The notes beneath the pieces were generated by a model. The model ran no database searches and was not told the DNA's origin. It was given only the letters and a program-made list of their open reading frames with translations. DNA of 64,000 nucleotides from Cyclobacteriaceae bacterium. Lineage in GTDB: Bacteria; Bacteroidota; Bacteroidia; Cytophagales; Cyclobacteriaceae. Location of the stretch: the NCBI GenBank assembly GCA_025808415.1, contig CP075525.1:3023501-3087500 (forward strand), in the 5' to 3' direction. The first letter of the stretch is position 1. Each line of letters begins with the position of its first letter. Made by a program: the position numbers and the translations under genes. Shown here piece by piece: positions 8,923 through 18,671 of the stretch.

Positions 8923-10002
8923 ATGCAAAGACTTCTACTGATTATTCTATTCTCCGGAACTGCTTTACATGCCTGGTCGCAATGCGCACAAACGTTGCGC
9001 CTGGCACGGGCAACTTACGAACAAGGCCGCCTGCACGAGATTGAGGCCCAATTAAAGAGTTGCCTGGAGCCCTCCGAAAAAGGTGGCTTCGCGAAAGAGG
9101 AAAAGCAACTTCGTGTAGAGGCACTGAAAATCCTCACCATGAGCTACATCTACCTGGAAGAACCACAAAAGGCCGATGCCGCCATGCTTAGCCTTAAAAA
9201 AGCCGATCCTTACTATCGCCCCAACCCGGATGTTGACCCGGCTGAATTTGTAGCACTATACAACTCGTTTCGCGAAGATCCGGTGTACCGCATTGGCGTG
9301 CGGCTTGGTGTAAATTTTTCACAACCTAATATTAAAGAGTTGGTAACCGTGGTTGAACTGGCGGAAGACAGCCGGTTTAAGCAAGCCGTTGCCTTTCAGT
9401 TTGGCGCAGCCATGGATTTACCCATAACGTTATTCAGGCAAACAAAAAAATGGACCCTTCATGGCGAACTGCTGTACCAGCAAAGAAGGTTTGAAATCTT
9501 TCAAATCGAGGACAGGGGTACAAACCCGGCAGAGCCGGACAAAAAACTATTGAATGAATTCGAAGGATCTGAATCACAAACAGCACTATCGTTGCCCGTA
9601 ACGTTGGAGTACAAGTTCATGGACAAGAAATTCAATCCATACATTGCCCTGGGCTTCTCAACCGATTACCTGTTGAGCAGTAAACTAACAGCTGAACGTA
9701 AACGCACCGATCAGCCGGGCGTGCCCGAACGCGGGCTTGACCTGGACCGTGAACGCATCAACTTAAGTGCTTTGGCCGCTGCTGGTGTTAAACTACCGGT
9801 AGGTCCTGGTTTTATTGTATTTGAAGTTAGGTATGCGCATGGGCTTACCAACGTAAGTACCCCCCAAACGGCTTTTGCCAATCAATCGCTGGCACTGGAT
9901 TACGGTTATGCCGATCCGGTTTTTAAACAATCTTCCTTGTCTCTTGCAGGCTCTTACATTTTCAATAAACACAACCCTCAAAAGATCACCCGTAAAAAAT
10001 GA
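8923..10002 (+). CDS. TPR-like and outer-membrane beta-barrel (PorT-like) protein
   Basis: 359 residues. Signal peptide about 1-20 (MQRLLLIILFSGTALHAWSQ). Residues about 21-120 are helical and TPR-like (LRLARATYEQGRLHEIEAQL, then ALKILTMSYIYLEEPQKADA), ending in a YRPNPDVDPAEF stretch often seen at the end of such domains in Bacteroidota. From about 125 to the end alternating amphipathic strands suggest an 8-10 stranded barrel of the PorT/OMP_b-brl type (YRIGVRLGVNFSQPNI, LPVTLEYKFMDKKFNPYIAL, SSLSLAGSYIF). It sits 3 bases after the STAND gene and its stop overlaps the next start (ATGA), so all three are probably co-translated. It may be the outer-membrane partner of the periplasmic propeller, which is inference. 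Confidence 0.75.
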   Translation: MQRLLLIILFSGTALHAWSQCAQTLRLARATYEQGRLHEIEAQLKSCLEPSEKGGFAKEEKQLRVEALKILTMSYIYLEEPQKADAAMLSLKKADPYYRPNPDVDPAEFVALYNSFREDPVYRIGVRLGVNFSQPNIKELVTVVELAEDSRFKQAVAFQFGAAMDLPITLFRQTKKWTLHGELLYQQRRFEIFQIEDRGTNPAEPDKKLLNEFEGSESQTALSLPVTLEYKFMDKKFNPYIALGFSTDYLLSSKLTAERKRTDQPGVPERGLDLDRERINLSALAAAGVKLPVGPGFIVFEVRYAHGLTNVSTPQTAFANQSLALDYGYADPVFKQSSLSLAGSYIFNKHNPQKITRKK

Positions 10003-11369
10003 AATACATTCTTCAAATCATCTCAAAAATGAAAAACACGTCATTGCGAGTTCCCGTGCTGACAACAAGATTTTTGGGATCATCTCTATCCATAGCATTC
10101 ATTTTTTTGATTGCCGCCTGCACCAACATGGAGAATGCCGAACTCTCCGAACGCACAACCTTCATCAAATTGTACAGCGGCATCCAGGGCATTGAGGCAA
10201 CCGCAGCTGAGCTTACCGATGACGGTTACATTGTGCTGGGTAATATGACTATCGCCCGCGACTCCGTTTTAACAGTTGTTTTCAAAACCGATAAACGGGG
10301 AAACCGCACTACGCCCATTCGATATTATCAGGGCGGTTCAGGCAATGCCATTAAAGCGTTGCCAAATAACCAAGGTTACATCATTGTAGGCGAACGCATT
10401 AAAACCGACCCCGGTGCAACGCAAACCGATAACATCGATATAATATCTGCCCGTATGCTGCACATCAGTAACGATTTGGATAGCATTAAAACCCTGTATC
10501 GCAGAGATGAAACAACTAATATTATCAAAACTGATTATAGCGGAGTATCGGTTACCATTACGCCAAACAATAAAGTTGTTGTTCTGGGTACTTACCAGGA
10601 GTCATTATCTGCACCGGTACGCCCATACCTTCAATATTTCAATTCCACCCTTACCATAGAAGAGGGTTATCTTGAGTATGCTGCGCTCCAACGCAGCTAC
10701 CGGAATGCAAAATCGCTTCACTACCTGAACGGAAATTTTGTTTGGGCTACTTCCATAGCCTTAGAGCAACAAAACTTTGATTTCTCGTACGCTTCCATCC
10801 CTTTTATTCAGGATGGTTCAGTGTTCACCCAGAACAGTTCACTCGGTATAACTACTGCAACAACCCAATCGTTGAGGCCTAATGATATTCAACCGTCAAA
10901 GCTTCCGAACATTGGAGATGTTGGTTTTGGTGTTGTAGGCACACGCGCCAATCCAAACGGCTCCAACGCCAACATGATCTTCTTTCGGGTCACTCCCCAA
11001 GGCGAAATTTCTTCTTCCAGCGTAAAGTACTTTGATGCAATAGACGGAAGTGTAGAGGCCACCACCTCGGATATCCAGGATTATGGTACTGCCCTCACGG
11101 CTACTTCCGATGGAGGATTTGTATTGGCCGGGCATTTCACCACCAACCCACAGAAAGGAAATGGGTTGAACGACATCCTGTTAGTAAAAGTTGATTTGCA
11201 GGGAAATATGTTTTGGATAAAAACCATTGGCGGCACCGGCAGCGAAACGGTAAGCACCATACGCGAAACAGAAGATGGCGGATTATTGATTTGTGGCACC
11301 AATACACTCAGTAACGTACCCTCTATATTTTTAATTAAGACAGATCGAAACGGAGAGTTAAAAAATTGA
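9999..11369 (+). CDS. Lipoprotein with propeller-like repeats
   Basis: 456 residues. The start at 9999 overlaps the previous stop as ATGA; an alternative ATG lies 10 codons later at 10029 and would give a more normal signal length. A hydrophobic stretch ends in a lipobox-like LIAAC with Cys41. The mature part carries repeated segments of the form DGGFVLAGHF ... DILLVKVDLQGNMFWIKTIGGTG (also DDGYIVLGNM near the start and EDGGLLICGT near the end), which are common in secreted Bacteroidota proteins and probably form a beta propeller. It lies 3 bases before the giant surface protein. No enzyme motif was recognised; it may be a surface-exposed anchor or ligand-binding partner. Confidence 0.7.
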   Translation: MKYILQIISKMKNTSLRVPVLTTRFLGSSLSIAFIFLIAACTNMENAELSERTTFIKLYSGIQGIEATAAELTDDGYIVLGNMTIARDSVLTVVFKTDKRGNRTTPIRYYQGGSGNAIKALPNNQGYIIVGERIKTDPGATQTDNIDIISARMLHISNDLDSIKTLYRRDETTNIIKTDYSGVSVTITPNNKVVVLGTYQESLSAPVRPYLQYFNSTLTIEEGYLEYAALQRSYRNAKSLHYLNGNFVWATSIALEQQNFDFSYASIPFIQDGSVFTQNSSLGITTATTQSLRPNDIQPSKLPNIGDVGFGVVGTRANPNGSNANMIFFRVTPQGEISSSSVKYFDAIDGSVEATTSDIQDYGTALTATSDGGFVLAGHFTTNPQKGNGLNDILLVKVDLQGNMFWIKTIGGTGSETVSTIRETEDGGLLICGTNTLSNVPSIFLIKTDRNGELKN

Positions 11370-11372
11370 TCT

Positions 11373-14300
11373 ATGACAAAACGATTACATTATTTTTATA
11401 TTCTTCTACTTACAACATTATCAGTTACCGGTTGGTCGCAATCAGAACCAGCTAACCATGTAACAGGATTAACAGCAACCACCTCAGGTACAACTTCAAT
11501 TTCATTAAGCTGGACAGGCGCAACTGGTTCACCGGCACCTGAATTTTACCTTGTTGTTGGCCGTAAACTTCCGGCAGGAATATTTACCGCTGTTGCCGAT
11601 GGGCCGATTGTGCCCGATGACCCCGACTGGTCGGATGATAACTTTGCCGCTAACCTAAGTTTTGGTATAAATAATTTATCCGTTACTGGGTTAGACCCCG
11701 CCAGCCAATATGAATTCAGGGTTTATCCTTACCGCGAAAATGCGGGTAACGCCAATTACAAAACCGATTCCCCGCCCACAACTTCCGCCTTCACGCTTTC
11801 TACAGAACCCAGTGGGCATTCCACAACCTTCACGGCAACGTTGAACGGTGCCACTACTATTGATCTTGCTTTTGATGCAGCTAATACGCTAACCAATGCC
11901 ATTGGGTATTTGATTTACAGGCGAGTCGCAAGTGCAGTGAACCTCACCGGGTTAACCGATGGTTCCGCACCCCCCAATCCACTCAATGGCGCAACGTTGA
12001 TTACTACTACAAACGCATCAGCAACGAGTTACAGCGATATTGGCCTGCAAGGGGGAGTAACGTACCATTACACAATTGTTCCTTTTAATTATAATGGAGG
12101 CGATGCGCAAACGTACAACTATTTGAATAATGGCTCGGCACCAACAGCATCTGTGCTTACTACCCTAATCGTTACGCTGACTCAAATCTCCGGGCCAGGA
12201 AGTAACATTGCTGCAAGCCCATTGAACAGTGGTGCAACCAACCAGGCTATACTGGGCTTTTCTATAACTACCAACGGACCTACCACCTTTAATGCACTCA
12301 CGGTTTCGCTTACCTCAACAGCCTCTGGTAAATTTCTCAACCCAAGGATATTCAAATCAGCTGATGCGGTTTTTGGAGGGGATGCCAGTATTAATACAGG
12401 CACGTTGGGCGCACAACTTCAATTTACGGGAATAAGCGATGTGCTCTCGGGGGCAGGCACCACCAATTATTTTATTGTGGTTAATGTTGAAGCAGCGGTA
12501 AACGCTGCTACTCCAGCCACCCAACCTTCATTTACCCAAGCAAGTATAACATTCACCAGTCCGGCTGTAACACCTGGCGCTGCAACCATCACCGGTATAG
12601 ATTATTCTTTTGTGGATGCTTCGCCACCCAACATATCCTTTCAACCAGCTAATGGTTCTATAAATTTTTCAACAGTTGGCAATATCATCATCACATTTGA
12701 TGAACCCATTCGCAAACTCGACAATTCACCAATTACCAGTACAGATATTGAAAGTGGGCTGGTTGAATTAAAGGAAAACGGGGATGCCGGCCCTACCGTA
12801 AATTTTGTTGGTTCCATCAATGTCACCAACACTATAATCACCCTAAACCCAACGGCAACACTTTTGCCAAATCAGGTTTACTATGTTGAGGTTAACCCGG
12901 TTGAAGACAGCAACGACAATGCAACCACCGCACAAAGCATAACCTTTACCACGGAGAACAGACCTAGCATTACTACGTTTACTCCAACATCTACCTGTAT
13001 CGGCAACAATGTTACCGTTAATGGAGCGCGGTTTACCGGCACCGGAAACCCTGTCACCGGAAATGCTTTACCAACGATTACTATAAATGGCGTAGCCATT
13101 CCACCAGCCAACATAATGCCCGGTTACACCAGTAGCTCGGTTACATTCACCATCCCTGCCGGAGCTACCACTGGCCCGATAACTATCAGGAACAACGATA
13201 GTGACTTGGTTAGTACAAACTCTGCAACAAATCTGACTGTTCACCCTGCCATTAACACAGGCATTTCGGTAACACCAACCACAACAAATCCAGCACAAAA
13301 CTCCAGTGTTAATATTACAGTAGGAACAACTCAAGACAACAATTATTCTTACCAACTTGTACTTACAGCAGCACCTGTGGGGTATGTTCCGGCACCAGAA
13401 GCTAACATTGGCGCCTCCCAAACAGGAAACAATGGTAATAGAATTTTTAATACAGGCACACTAAACCTCACGGGAACATATCAATTTAAGATAAGGGTTA
13501 GCAGAACTGGTTGCAGCGCCCAAGACCTAACAAATACTGTTACATTAAACGTTATTGCATTATCTGCAAATGCTGGTGTAGACCGATCTATTTGCTCCGG
13601 TCAAAGTACTTTATTAGGAGGAGATCCTCCGGCTATTGGAGGAGGAGGAGTATTTACTTATTCATGGACTTCAACACCTGCGGGATTTACCAGTACTAAC
13701 CCAAATCCAATTGTAACACCACCTGGGACAGGAACAATTACCTATCACCTGCTTGTTACCGACAACTTTTCAAATACCGCTAACAGTAGCGTTATTGTAA
13801 ATATAAACCCGGTACCTGCGGTAGCGTTTATCCCGTCAGGAACAGACGCCAATGTTCGAACTCAATTTAACAATACAGAGAACCCATACGAATTGGCGGC
13901 ATCAGCAATTCCCTCAGATGGAAGTGGTGTGTTCACCGGACTTGGGGTGAGCCTTTTCCCAAATGGGAAATATTACTTTTCACCTCAAATAGCCGGAACG
14001 GCAAATAACCCCATTACCATAACGTATACACATACAAGTGCAGATAACTGTTCCGGTAGTACCTCCATGCAAGTAAATGTTTTTGCTTCAAATGTAATCG
14101 TTAATAACCTTGAGCCGTTTTATTGCACCGCTGGGGGTTTGAGCGCAATCTTAAGCCATAATCCTCTAGTAATTCCGGCCGGGTTTACCTATACCAGAAT
14201 GCGGCTTTTTAGAATAGGAGTCGGTTATTTGGACATTGCCGATCCGGTCAACTATCCCAACTATTTTATTGAAATACCGGCCAGTAATCCCAAAACCTAT

Positions 14301-17300
14301 CGGTTAAACCCGGCATTAGCTGGAATAGGCTCATACTTCGTTGACATTTTTGCAACTAATGGTGTCTTTGAATCACTCCTTACATGGGGTTCAACCCGAG
14401 TATTTGAAAATCCGGCAGCACCCGGATTCGATCCGCTTCCTTCATACTGTGTTTCAGATAACATTAGCGCTAACAGGGTGCAGGTGAATGGAACTGGCTC
14501 AATAAATTGGTACAACAATGGTGGTCCACCCCCAAGTTCACCGATTGCAGGTATAACCAATCCTGCCCGCCCTACTTTTGCTGAACTGGGGCTTGATGAA
14601 AACTTTGCAGGTATATTTACCAAGCATATGACGCAAACAGTTAACGGCTGCGAAAGTGCCACTGTTCCAGTTTCGATAACCGTTTATGCAAATCCTACTC
14701 CCCCGGGTATTTCCAATCCTGCACCAATATGCTCCGGAGATCCATTTACAAATTTGAATGCTACCGGAGGTGGTGATTCTTTTAGATGGTACGGAACCCT
14801 TGGGCCTAATACACCAGACCCAAATACTATTTATACACCTACAGTCAATATCGTTAACCCAACGCAGCTTTTAGTTCCCAACACGGTCGTTTCAACGCAA
14901 ACCTTTCAGCGATACGTATCGCGTTTTCAAAATGGTTGCGAGAGTCCGGTGGCAAGTGTGGATATCGTTGTCCGGGAAAAGCCTATCGCCCCGCTCGCTG
15001 CTTCACCAACCTATTGTCTAAATGAAACGATCACCCCATATAGTGTAACCACTTCCTCGCCAACTGCAACCGTACGCTGGTATCTTAATCCAGATTTGAC
15101 TGGGCAAATTAATCCAATTGCTGATCCGGAGAATGCTACAGCAATCGATTTAAACATAAGCTCTGCGTCAGCGGGTAATTACTCACGGTATGTTACCCAA
15201 ACTATTAATTTTTGCCAAAGCGATGGCAGATTAGTAGCCACGACAATCAACCCTTTACCATCCGTTAGCATTTCTCCTGACATCACCAATATTTGTAAAT
15301 CATCGGAGCCTATTCGCTTAGTTGCCTCCCCAAGTGGCTCAGGCGCTTCGTGGAGCGGAACAGGTGCGCCAGGATTGACAGATATCGATCTTACAACAGG
15401 TCAAGCCCAACTTGTTCCGTCTAGTGCAATTTTTATTCCTGGCCAGGCTTACGCGATAACATACACTTTTGTTGATGGCACAACAAATTGTTCAAATTCT
15501 ACAACTAGGAATTTTTCAGTCTTTCCAAGCATTAACCCCACTTTAACAATTGGGGATATTTGTGATAATACTTTTGTTTCCATAACTAATACATCGCAAA
15601 TCACTCCAGTTGGTGCTTTATCAACAATAGAGTCCACTGGTTGGAACTTTGATGACGGGGATATTATTACCGAAGGGATCGGTTCATTGCCTGTACCCCT
15701 TCATGGTGGCCGGACAAGAGGTTCATATTTTGATTTAGAGCATAAGTATACCGGGGTTGGCTCGAAAACAATCCGGTATTCCATGACAACATCGGATGGA
15801 TGTACGGTTACTGCACAACAAACTATTTTTGTAAACCCGGTACCAAATGTAAATTTCTCCTGGTTAAATGCCTGCTTAGGAACACCCACTCAATTCAATG
15901 CCACTACCAACCCTAACCTCGATGCATCCATTGAGACGTATACCTGGGATTTTAACAAAACCAATACTCTATCTGCTTCAATCATCGGAACAGGAAAGAT
16001 GCCTGCTACGACATATAATTCTGTTGGACGAGACTCTGTCCAACTGATTGTGAAGACTTTTGCCAATTGCAGGGACACCATTCAAAAACCAATCTTTATT
16101 GTACCTACTTTTGACCCCATAAATTCCACCACTTCCTACGAGCAAAACTTTAACACCACTGCTGATGGGTGGATTAATGGAGGCTCTAACTCTTCCTGGC
16201 AATTTGGTATTCCGGCCGGTGCCGTAATTTCAAGGGATTCTTCGTTGACGGGCACAGGCAATGCCTGGGTTACCAATCGCACAGGGTTATACAATCCATT
16301 GGAGAAATCATGGGTGTTAAGCCAATGCTATAGTTTTGCAACAAATAGACCCGTAATAGCCATGGATGTTTGGGCCGATACGCCCGGGGGTATTGATGGA
16401 GCCGTACTTCAGTATAATTTGAGTGGCGATATTTTAAATGACAATGATTGGTTTGTTATCGGTACTGTAAACTCGGGTATCAATTGGTATCAGCAACAAG
16501 GTATTGCCAGCAAACCGGGTAATCAAAGTCAATTCGACTACGGGTGGTCCGGTAATCAGGAGGATGGCCGGTACAAATCATGGAGACATGTTGTACACAA
16601 ACTTGATGAATTAAGTGGTGGGTCTGGAGTTGTTTTCAGGATTGCCTTTTCCAGTACCAATACAGGGACCCGTGAAGGGTTTTCCTTTGATAATGTTTTT
16701 ATCGGTGAGAGAAATCGAAACGTACTGGTTGAAAACTTTACCAATTCCGCTGCCCCGGATGTAGTCGCACACAATCAAATGTTTAATACATTTCCTTCTG
16801 GCGGTTCAAGTGAAATTATCAAAATGCAATTTCACACAAACTTCCCAGGCACTGATCCGCAAAATCAATTATTTCCGGCTATTAACAATGCACGCACGGC
16901 ATTTTACGGCATAACTTCCGCGCCAACCTTGCGGATTGATGGATTATTTAATCCAACAGGAGTAGCCACGCAATGGGCTGAAACATTGTATGACAACCGT
17001 GTACTTGAGCCTTCACCCATAAGGATAGACATTTACCCACCAGTAAAAGATGGAAGTATTGTTAGAATCAACGCTTCAATAACCAATACAACTTCAGCCA
17101 CCTTATCCTTACAAGGAGCCAATGCGTTCCTGGCTATTGTTGAAAAAGATGTCAATCCATTTATAAATGTTGTTCGGCAGTTGCTACCCAATGCTGCCGG
17201 TATTCTGTTAAATCATACCCTGGATCCGGGTGAATCCATTGCTATACCGGAGGTAACCTGGAGCGACCGTAACCTCGTATCGCTTATTTCTGGAAACAGC

Positions 17301-17672
17301 GCTATCATTGTTTTTGTGCAATCTATAAGCGCTGGAAACCAACAGGTTTTACAAGCACAGATTTTTGATAGTCCGGTGGAGCCAGATATAACAACCTCCA
17401 TCGAAGACCCCACCTTTGCCGCCAGCATACAGGTTTACCCAAACCCGGCTAACCATGAAGTAAACGTTGTACTGCCGCAAGCAGCCCGTTCAACTGTGCC
17501 TATAGTAATGGTGGACGCCCACGGGCGACAAATTTATGCTGGCCAGTTTGGTATTGGCGAACAGCAAAAAACCATTGCAACCAGCGAACTTTCAGGTGGG
17601 TTGTATATCCTGCGCGTGCAGGCACCTGAGGGAATAGCGCGGAAGAAAGTGATGGTGATGCATGAAAAATAA
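11373..17672 (+). CDS. Giant multidomain surface protein with T9SS C-terminal sorting domain
   Basis: 2099 residues. Signal peptide about 1-23 (ends VTGWSQ). In order: two fibronectin-III-like domains (about 26-265), a beta-sandwich region, an Ig-like Big_5 type domain (about 415-525, ITFDEPIRKLD), an IPT/TIG-like domain (about 528-625), many Ig-like SprB-type repeats with conserved Cys (YCVSDN, ICSGDPF, YCLNET), two PKD-like domains (about 1420-1600, GWNFDDGD and YTWDFNKTN), a jelly-roll-like part (about 1590-1775), an Omp28/thioredoxin-like domain (about 1780-1990) and a type A T9SS sorting domain (about 2020-2099, VYPNPANHEVNV ... GLYILRVQ). Export through T9SS to the cell surface or medium is well supported. 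The Omp28-like part lacks the usual CxxC (it reads ENFTNSAAPDVVAHN). It closes the six-gene run and is most simply an adhesin or ligand-binding surface protein. Confidence 0.85.
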   Translation: MTKRLHYFYILLLTTLSVTGWSQSEPANHVTGLTATTSGTTSISLSWTGATGSPAPEFYLVVGRKLPAGIFTAVADGPIVPDDPDWSDDNFAANLSFGINNLSVTGLDPASQYEFRVYPYRENAGNANYKTDSPPTTSAFTLSTEPSGHSTTFTATLNGATTIDLAFDAANTLTNAIGYLIYRRVASAVNLTGLTDGSAPPNPLNGATLITTTNASATSYSDIGLQGGVTYHYTIVPFNYNGGDAQTYNYLNNGSAPTASVLTTLIVTLTQISGPGSNIAASPLNSGATNQAILGFSITTNGPTTFNALTVSLTSTASGKFLNPRIFKSADAVFGGDASINTGTLGAQLQFTGISDVLSGAGTTNYFIVVNVEAAVNAATPATQPSFTQASITFTSPAVTPGAATITGIDYSFVDASPPNISFQPANGSINFSTVGNIIITFDEPIRKLDNSPITSTDIESGLVELKENGDAGPTVNFVGSINVTNTIITLNPTATLLPNQVYYVEVNPVEDSNDNATTAQSITFTTENRPSITTFTPTSTCIGNNVTVNGARFTGTGNPVTGNALPTITINGVAIPPANIMPGYTSSSVTFTIPAGATTGPITIRNNDSDLVSTNSATNLTVHPAINTGISVTPTTTNPAQNSSVNITVGTTQDNNYSYQLVLTAAPVGYVPAPEANIGASQTGNNGNRIFNTGTLNLTGTYQFKIRVSRTGCSAQDLTNTVTLNVIALSANAGVDRSICSGQSTLLGGDPPAIGGGGVFTYSWTSTPAGFTSTNPNPIVTPPGTGTITYHLLVTDNFSNTANSSVIVNINPVPAVAFIPSGTDANVRTQFNNTENPYELAASAIPSDGSGVFTGLGVSLFPNGKYYFSPQIAGTANNPITITYTHTSADNCSGSTSMQVNVFASNVIVNNLEPFYCTAGGLSAILSHNPLVIPAGFTYTRMRLFRIGVGYLDIADPVNYPNYFIEIPASNPKTYRLNPALAGIGSYFVDIFATNGVFESLLTWGSTRVFENPAAPGFDPLPSYCVSDNISANRVQVNGTGSINWYNNGGPPPSSPIAGITNPARPTFAELGLDENFAGIFTKHMTQTVNGCESATVPVSITVYANPTPPGISNPAPICSGDPFTNLNATGGGDSFRWYGTLGPNTPDPNTIYTPTVNIVNPTQLLVPNTVVSTQTFQRYVSRFQNGCESPVASVDIVVREKPIAPLAASPTYCLNETITPYSVTTSSPTATVRWYLNPDLTGQINPIADPENATAIDLNISSASAGNYSRYVTQTINFCQSDGRLVATTINPLPSVSISPDITNICKSSEPIRLVASPSGSGASWSGTGAPGLTDIDLTTGQAQLVPSSAIFIPGQAYAITYTFVDGTTNCSNSTTRNFSVFPSINPTLTIGDICDNTFVSITNTSQITPVGALSTIESTGWNFDDGDIITEGIGSLPVPLHGGRTRGSYFDLEHKYTGVGSKTIRYSMTTSDGCTVTAQQTIFVNPVPNVNFSWLNACLGTPTQFNATTNPNLDASIETYTWDFNKTNTLSASIIGTGKMPATTYNSVGRDSVQLIVKTFANCRDTIQKPIFIVPTFDPINSTTSYEQNFNTTADGWINGGSNSSWQFGIPAGAVISRDSSLTGTGNAWVTNRTGLYNPLEKSWVLSQCYSFATNRPVIAMDVWADTPGGIDGAVLQYNLSGDILNDNDWFVIGTVNSGINWYQQQGIASKPGNQSQFDYGWSGNQEDGRYKSWRHVVHKLDELSGGSGVVFRIAFSSTNTGTREGFSFDNVFIGERNRNVLVENFTNSAAPDVVAHNQMFNTFPSGGSSEIIKMQFHTNFPGTDPQNQLFPAINNARTAFYGITSAPTLRIDGLFNPTGVATQWAETLYDNRVLEPSPIRIDIYPPVKDGSIVRINASITNTTSATLSLQGANAFLAIVEKDVNPFINVVRQLLPNAAGILLNHTLDPGESIAIPEVTWSDRNLVSLISGNSAIIVFVQSISAGNQQVLQAQIFDSPVEPDITTSIEDPTFAASIQVYPNPANHEVNVVLPQAARSTVPIVMVDAHGRQIYAGQFGIGEQQKTIATSELSGGLYILRVQAPEGIARKKVMVMHEK

Positions 17673-17673
17673 T

Positions 17674-17705
17674 GGATTTTACTTACCAAATATTTGGTGA
17701 AATCC
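17674..17705. terminator. Nested palindrome just after the six-gene run
   Basis: ACCAAATATTTGGT (17685-17698) is a perfect 14-base palindrome, enclosed by GGATTT (17674-17679) and AAATCC (17700-17705). It begins one base after the stop codon of the surface-protein gene. There is no clear T-tract, so it may be a weak terminator, an mRNA-end stabiliser or an operator for terC. Confidence 0.35.
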
Positions 17706-17852
17706 ACAAATCCGGAATTTGATTTTGAATTTGTATAAAACTTTGTAAATCAATTTTTTACAGTTTAAACAGTTACCCTTAAAATGCTTTTTGCCCCATT
17801 GCTAGTCATGCTTACTTACTCTATTTTTAAGCCCTAAACCGACCCCCGCTCA

Positions 17853-18671
17853 ATGGAAATCTTTTTGCATGCCGAAACCTGGCTGGCACTGTTAACCCTT
17901 ACGTTTTTTGAAATCATACTCGGTGTTGATAATATCATTTTCATTTCCATTGTAGCCAACCGCCTGCCGGTTGAGATACGGGCACGTACCCGAAACTTCG
18001 GCCTTATGCTGGCCATGGGTGTGCGCATTGTGTTGTTGCTGGGCATAACCTGGGTAATTGGTTTCACCGAGCCGCTGTTTACCTTAGGCGACATTACACC
18101 TGAGTTTCTTTATAAATACATCCATGAAGAACATCCCTTCAGCGGCCGCGATTTGATCTTGATGTTTGGCGGCCTCTTTCTTATTGCCAAAAGCACGCGC
18201 GAAATAAACCATGAAATTGAAGGGGAGGAAGATGAAGTACCCGAAACAATGAAGCCTCGGGTGAATGTGAGCGGTATTATTCTTCAGATTATTTTAATCG
18301 ACATTATTTTTTCTTTCGACTCAATCCTTACTGCAGTAGGCCTTACCAAGCAAGTGTTGCTCATGATTTTTGCCGTCATTATTTCCATTGGTATTATGAT
18401 GGTGTTTGCCGGCAAGATCAGTGACTTCATCAGCAAGCACCCGTCTATGGAAGTGCTGGCCCTGGGCTTTTTAATTTTGATAGGCTTCATGCTCTTCCTG
18501 GAAGGACTTGAGTACGACATCCCGAAAGGGTACATCTACTTTGCCGTTGCTTTCTCGTTGTTGATTGAAATGGTAAACATCCGCATACGAAACCGCGAAA
18601 AACGAAAGCGGCAGGAAGCCAAAGAGAAAAACAAACTCAAAAAACCTGACCCGGAAGAAGCCCATGCCTGA
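17853..18671 (+). CDS. TerC-family integral membrane protein
   Basis: 272 residues with about seven to eight membrane segments. The conserved TerC acidic motifs are present: FFEIILGVDN (Glu20, Asp26) in the first helix and IDIIFSFDSILTAVGLT (about 149-165) in the second half. The C-terminus is highly charged (REKRKRQEAKEKNKLKK). TerC/Alx proteins are associated with tellurite resistance and manganese export, including metal loading of secreted proteins; which of these applies is not visible here. The ATG is followed directly by the typical EIFLHAETWLALLTL start. Its 3' end overlaps the next gene by 8 bases, suggesting co-translation. Confidence 0.9.
   Translation: MEIFLHAETWLALLTLTFFEIILGVDNIIFISIVANRLPVEIRARTRNFGLMLAMGVRIVLLLGITWVIGFTEPLFTLGDITPEFLYKYIHEEHPFSGRDLILMFGGLFLIAKSTREINHEIEGEEDEVPETMKPRVNVSGIILQIILIDIIFSFDSILTAVGLTKQVLLMIFAVIISIGIMMVFAGKISDFISKHPSMEVLALGFLILIGFMLFLEGLEYDIPKGYIYFAVAFSLLIEMVNIRIRNREKRKRQEAKEKNKLKKPDPEEAHA

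Noticed and set aside
10029..10060. CGTCATTGCGAG text in the first codons of the 9999 lipoprotein resembles a dispersed REP-like repeat
   Set aside because: It is a short match within a coding frame that continues normally, and no paired copy lies nearby, so chance is the simpler reading.
12182..13421. Several open frames opposite the giant surface-protein gene
   Set aside because: They lie fully within a long domain-rich gene on the other strand, have no family features and are low-complexity translations.
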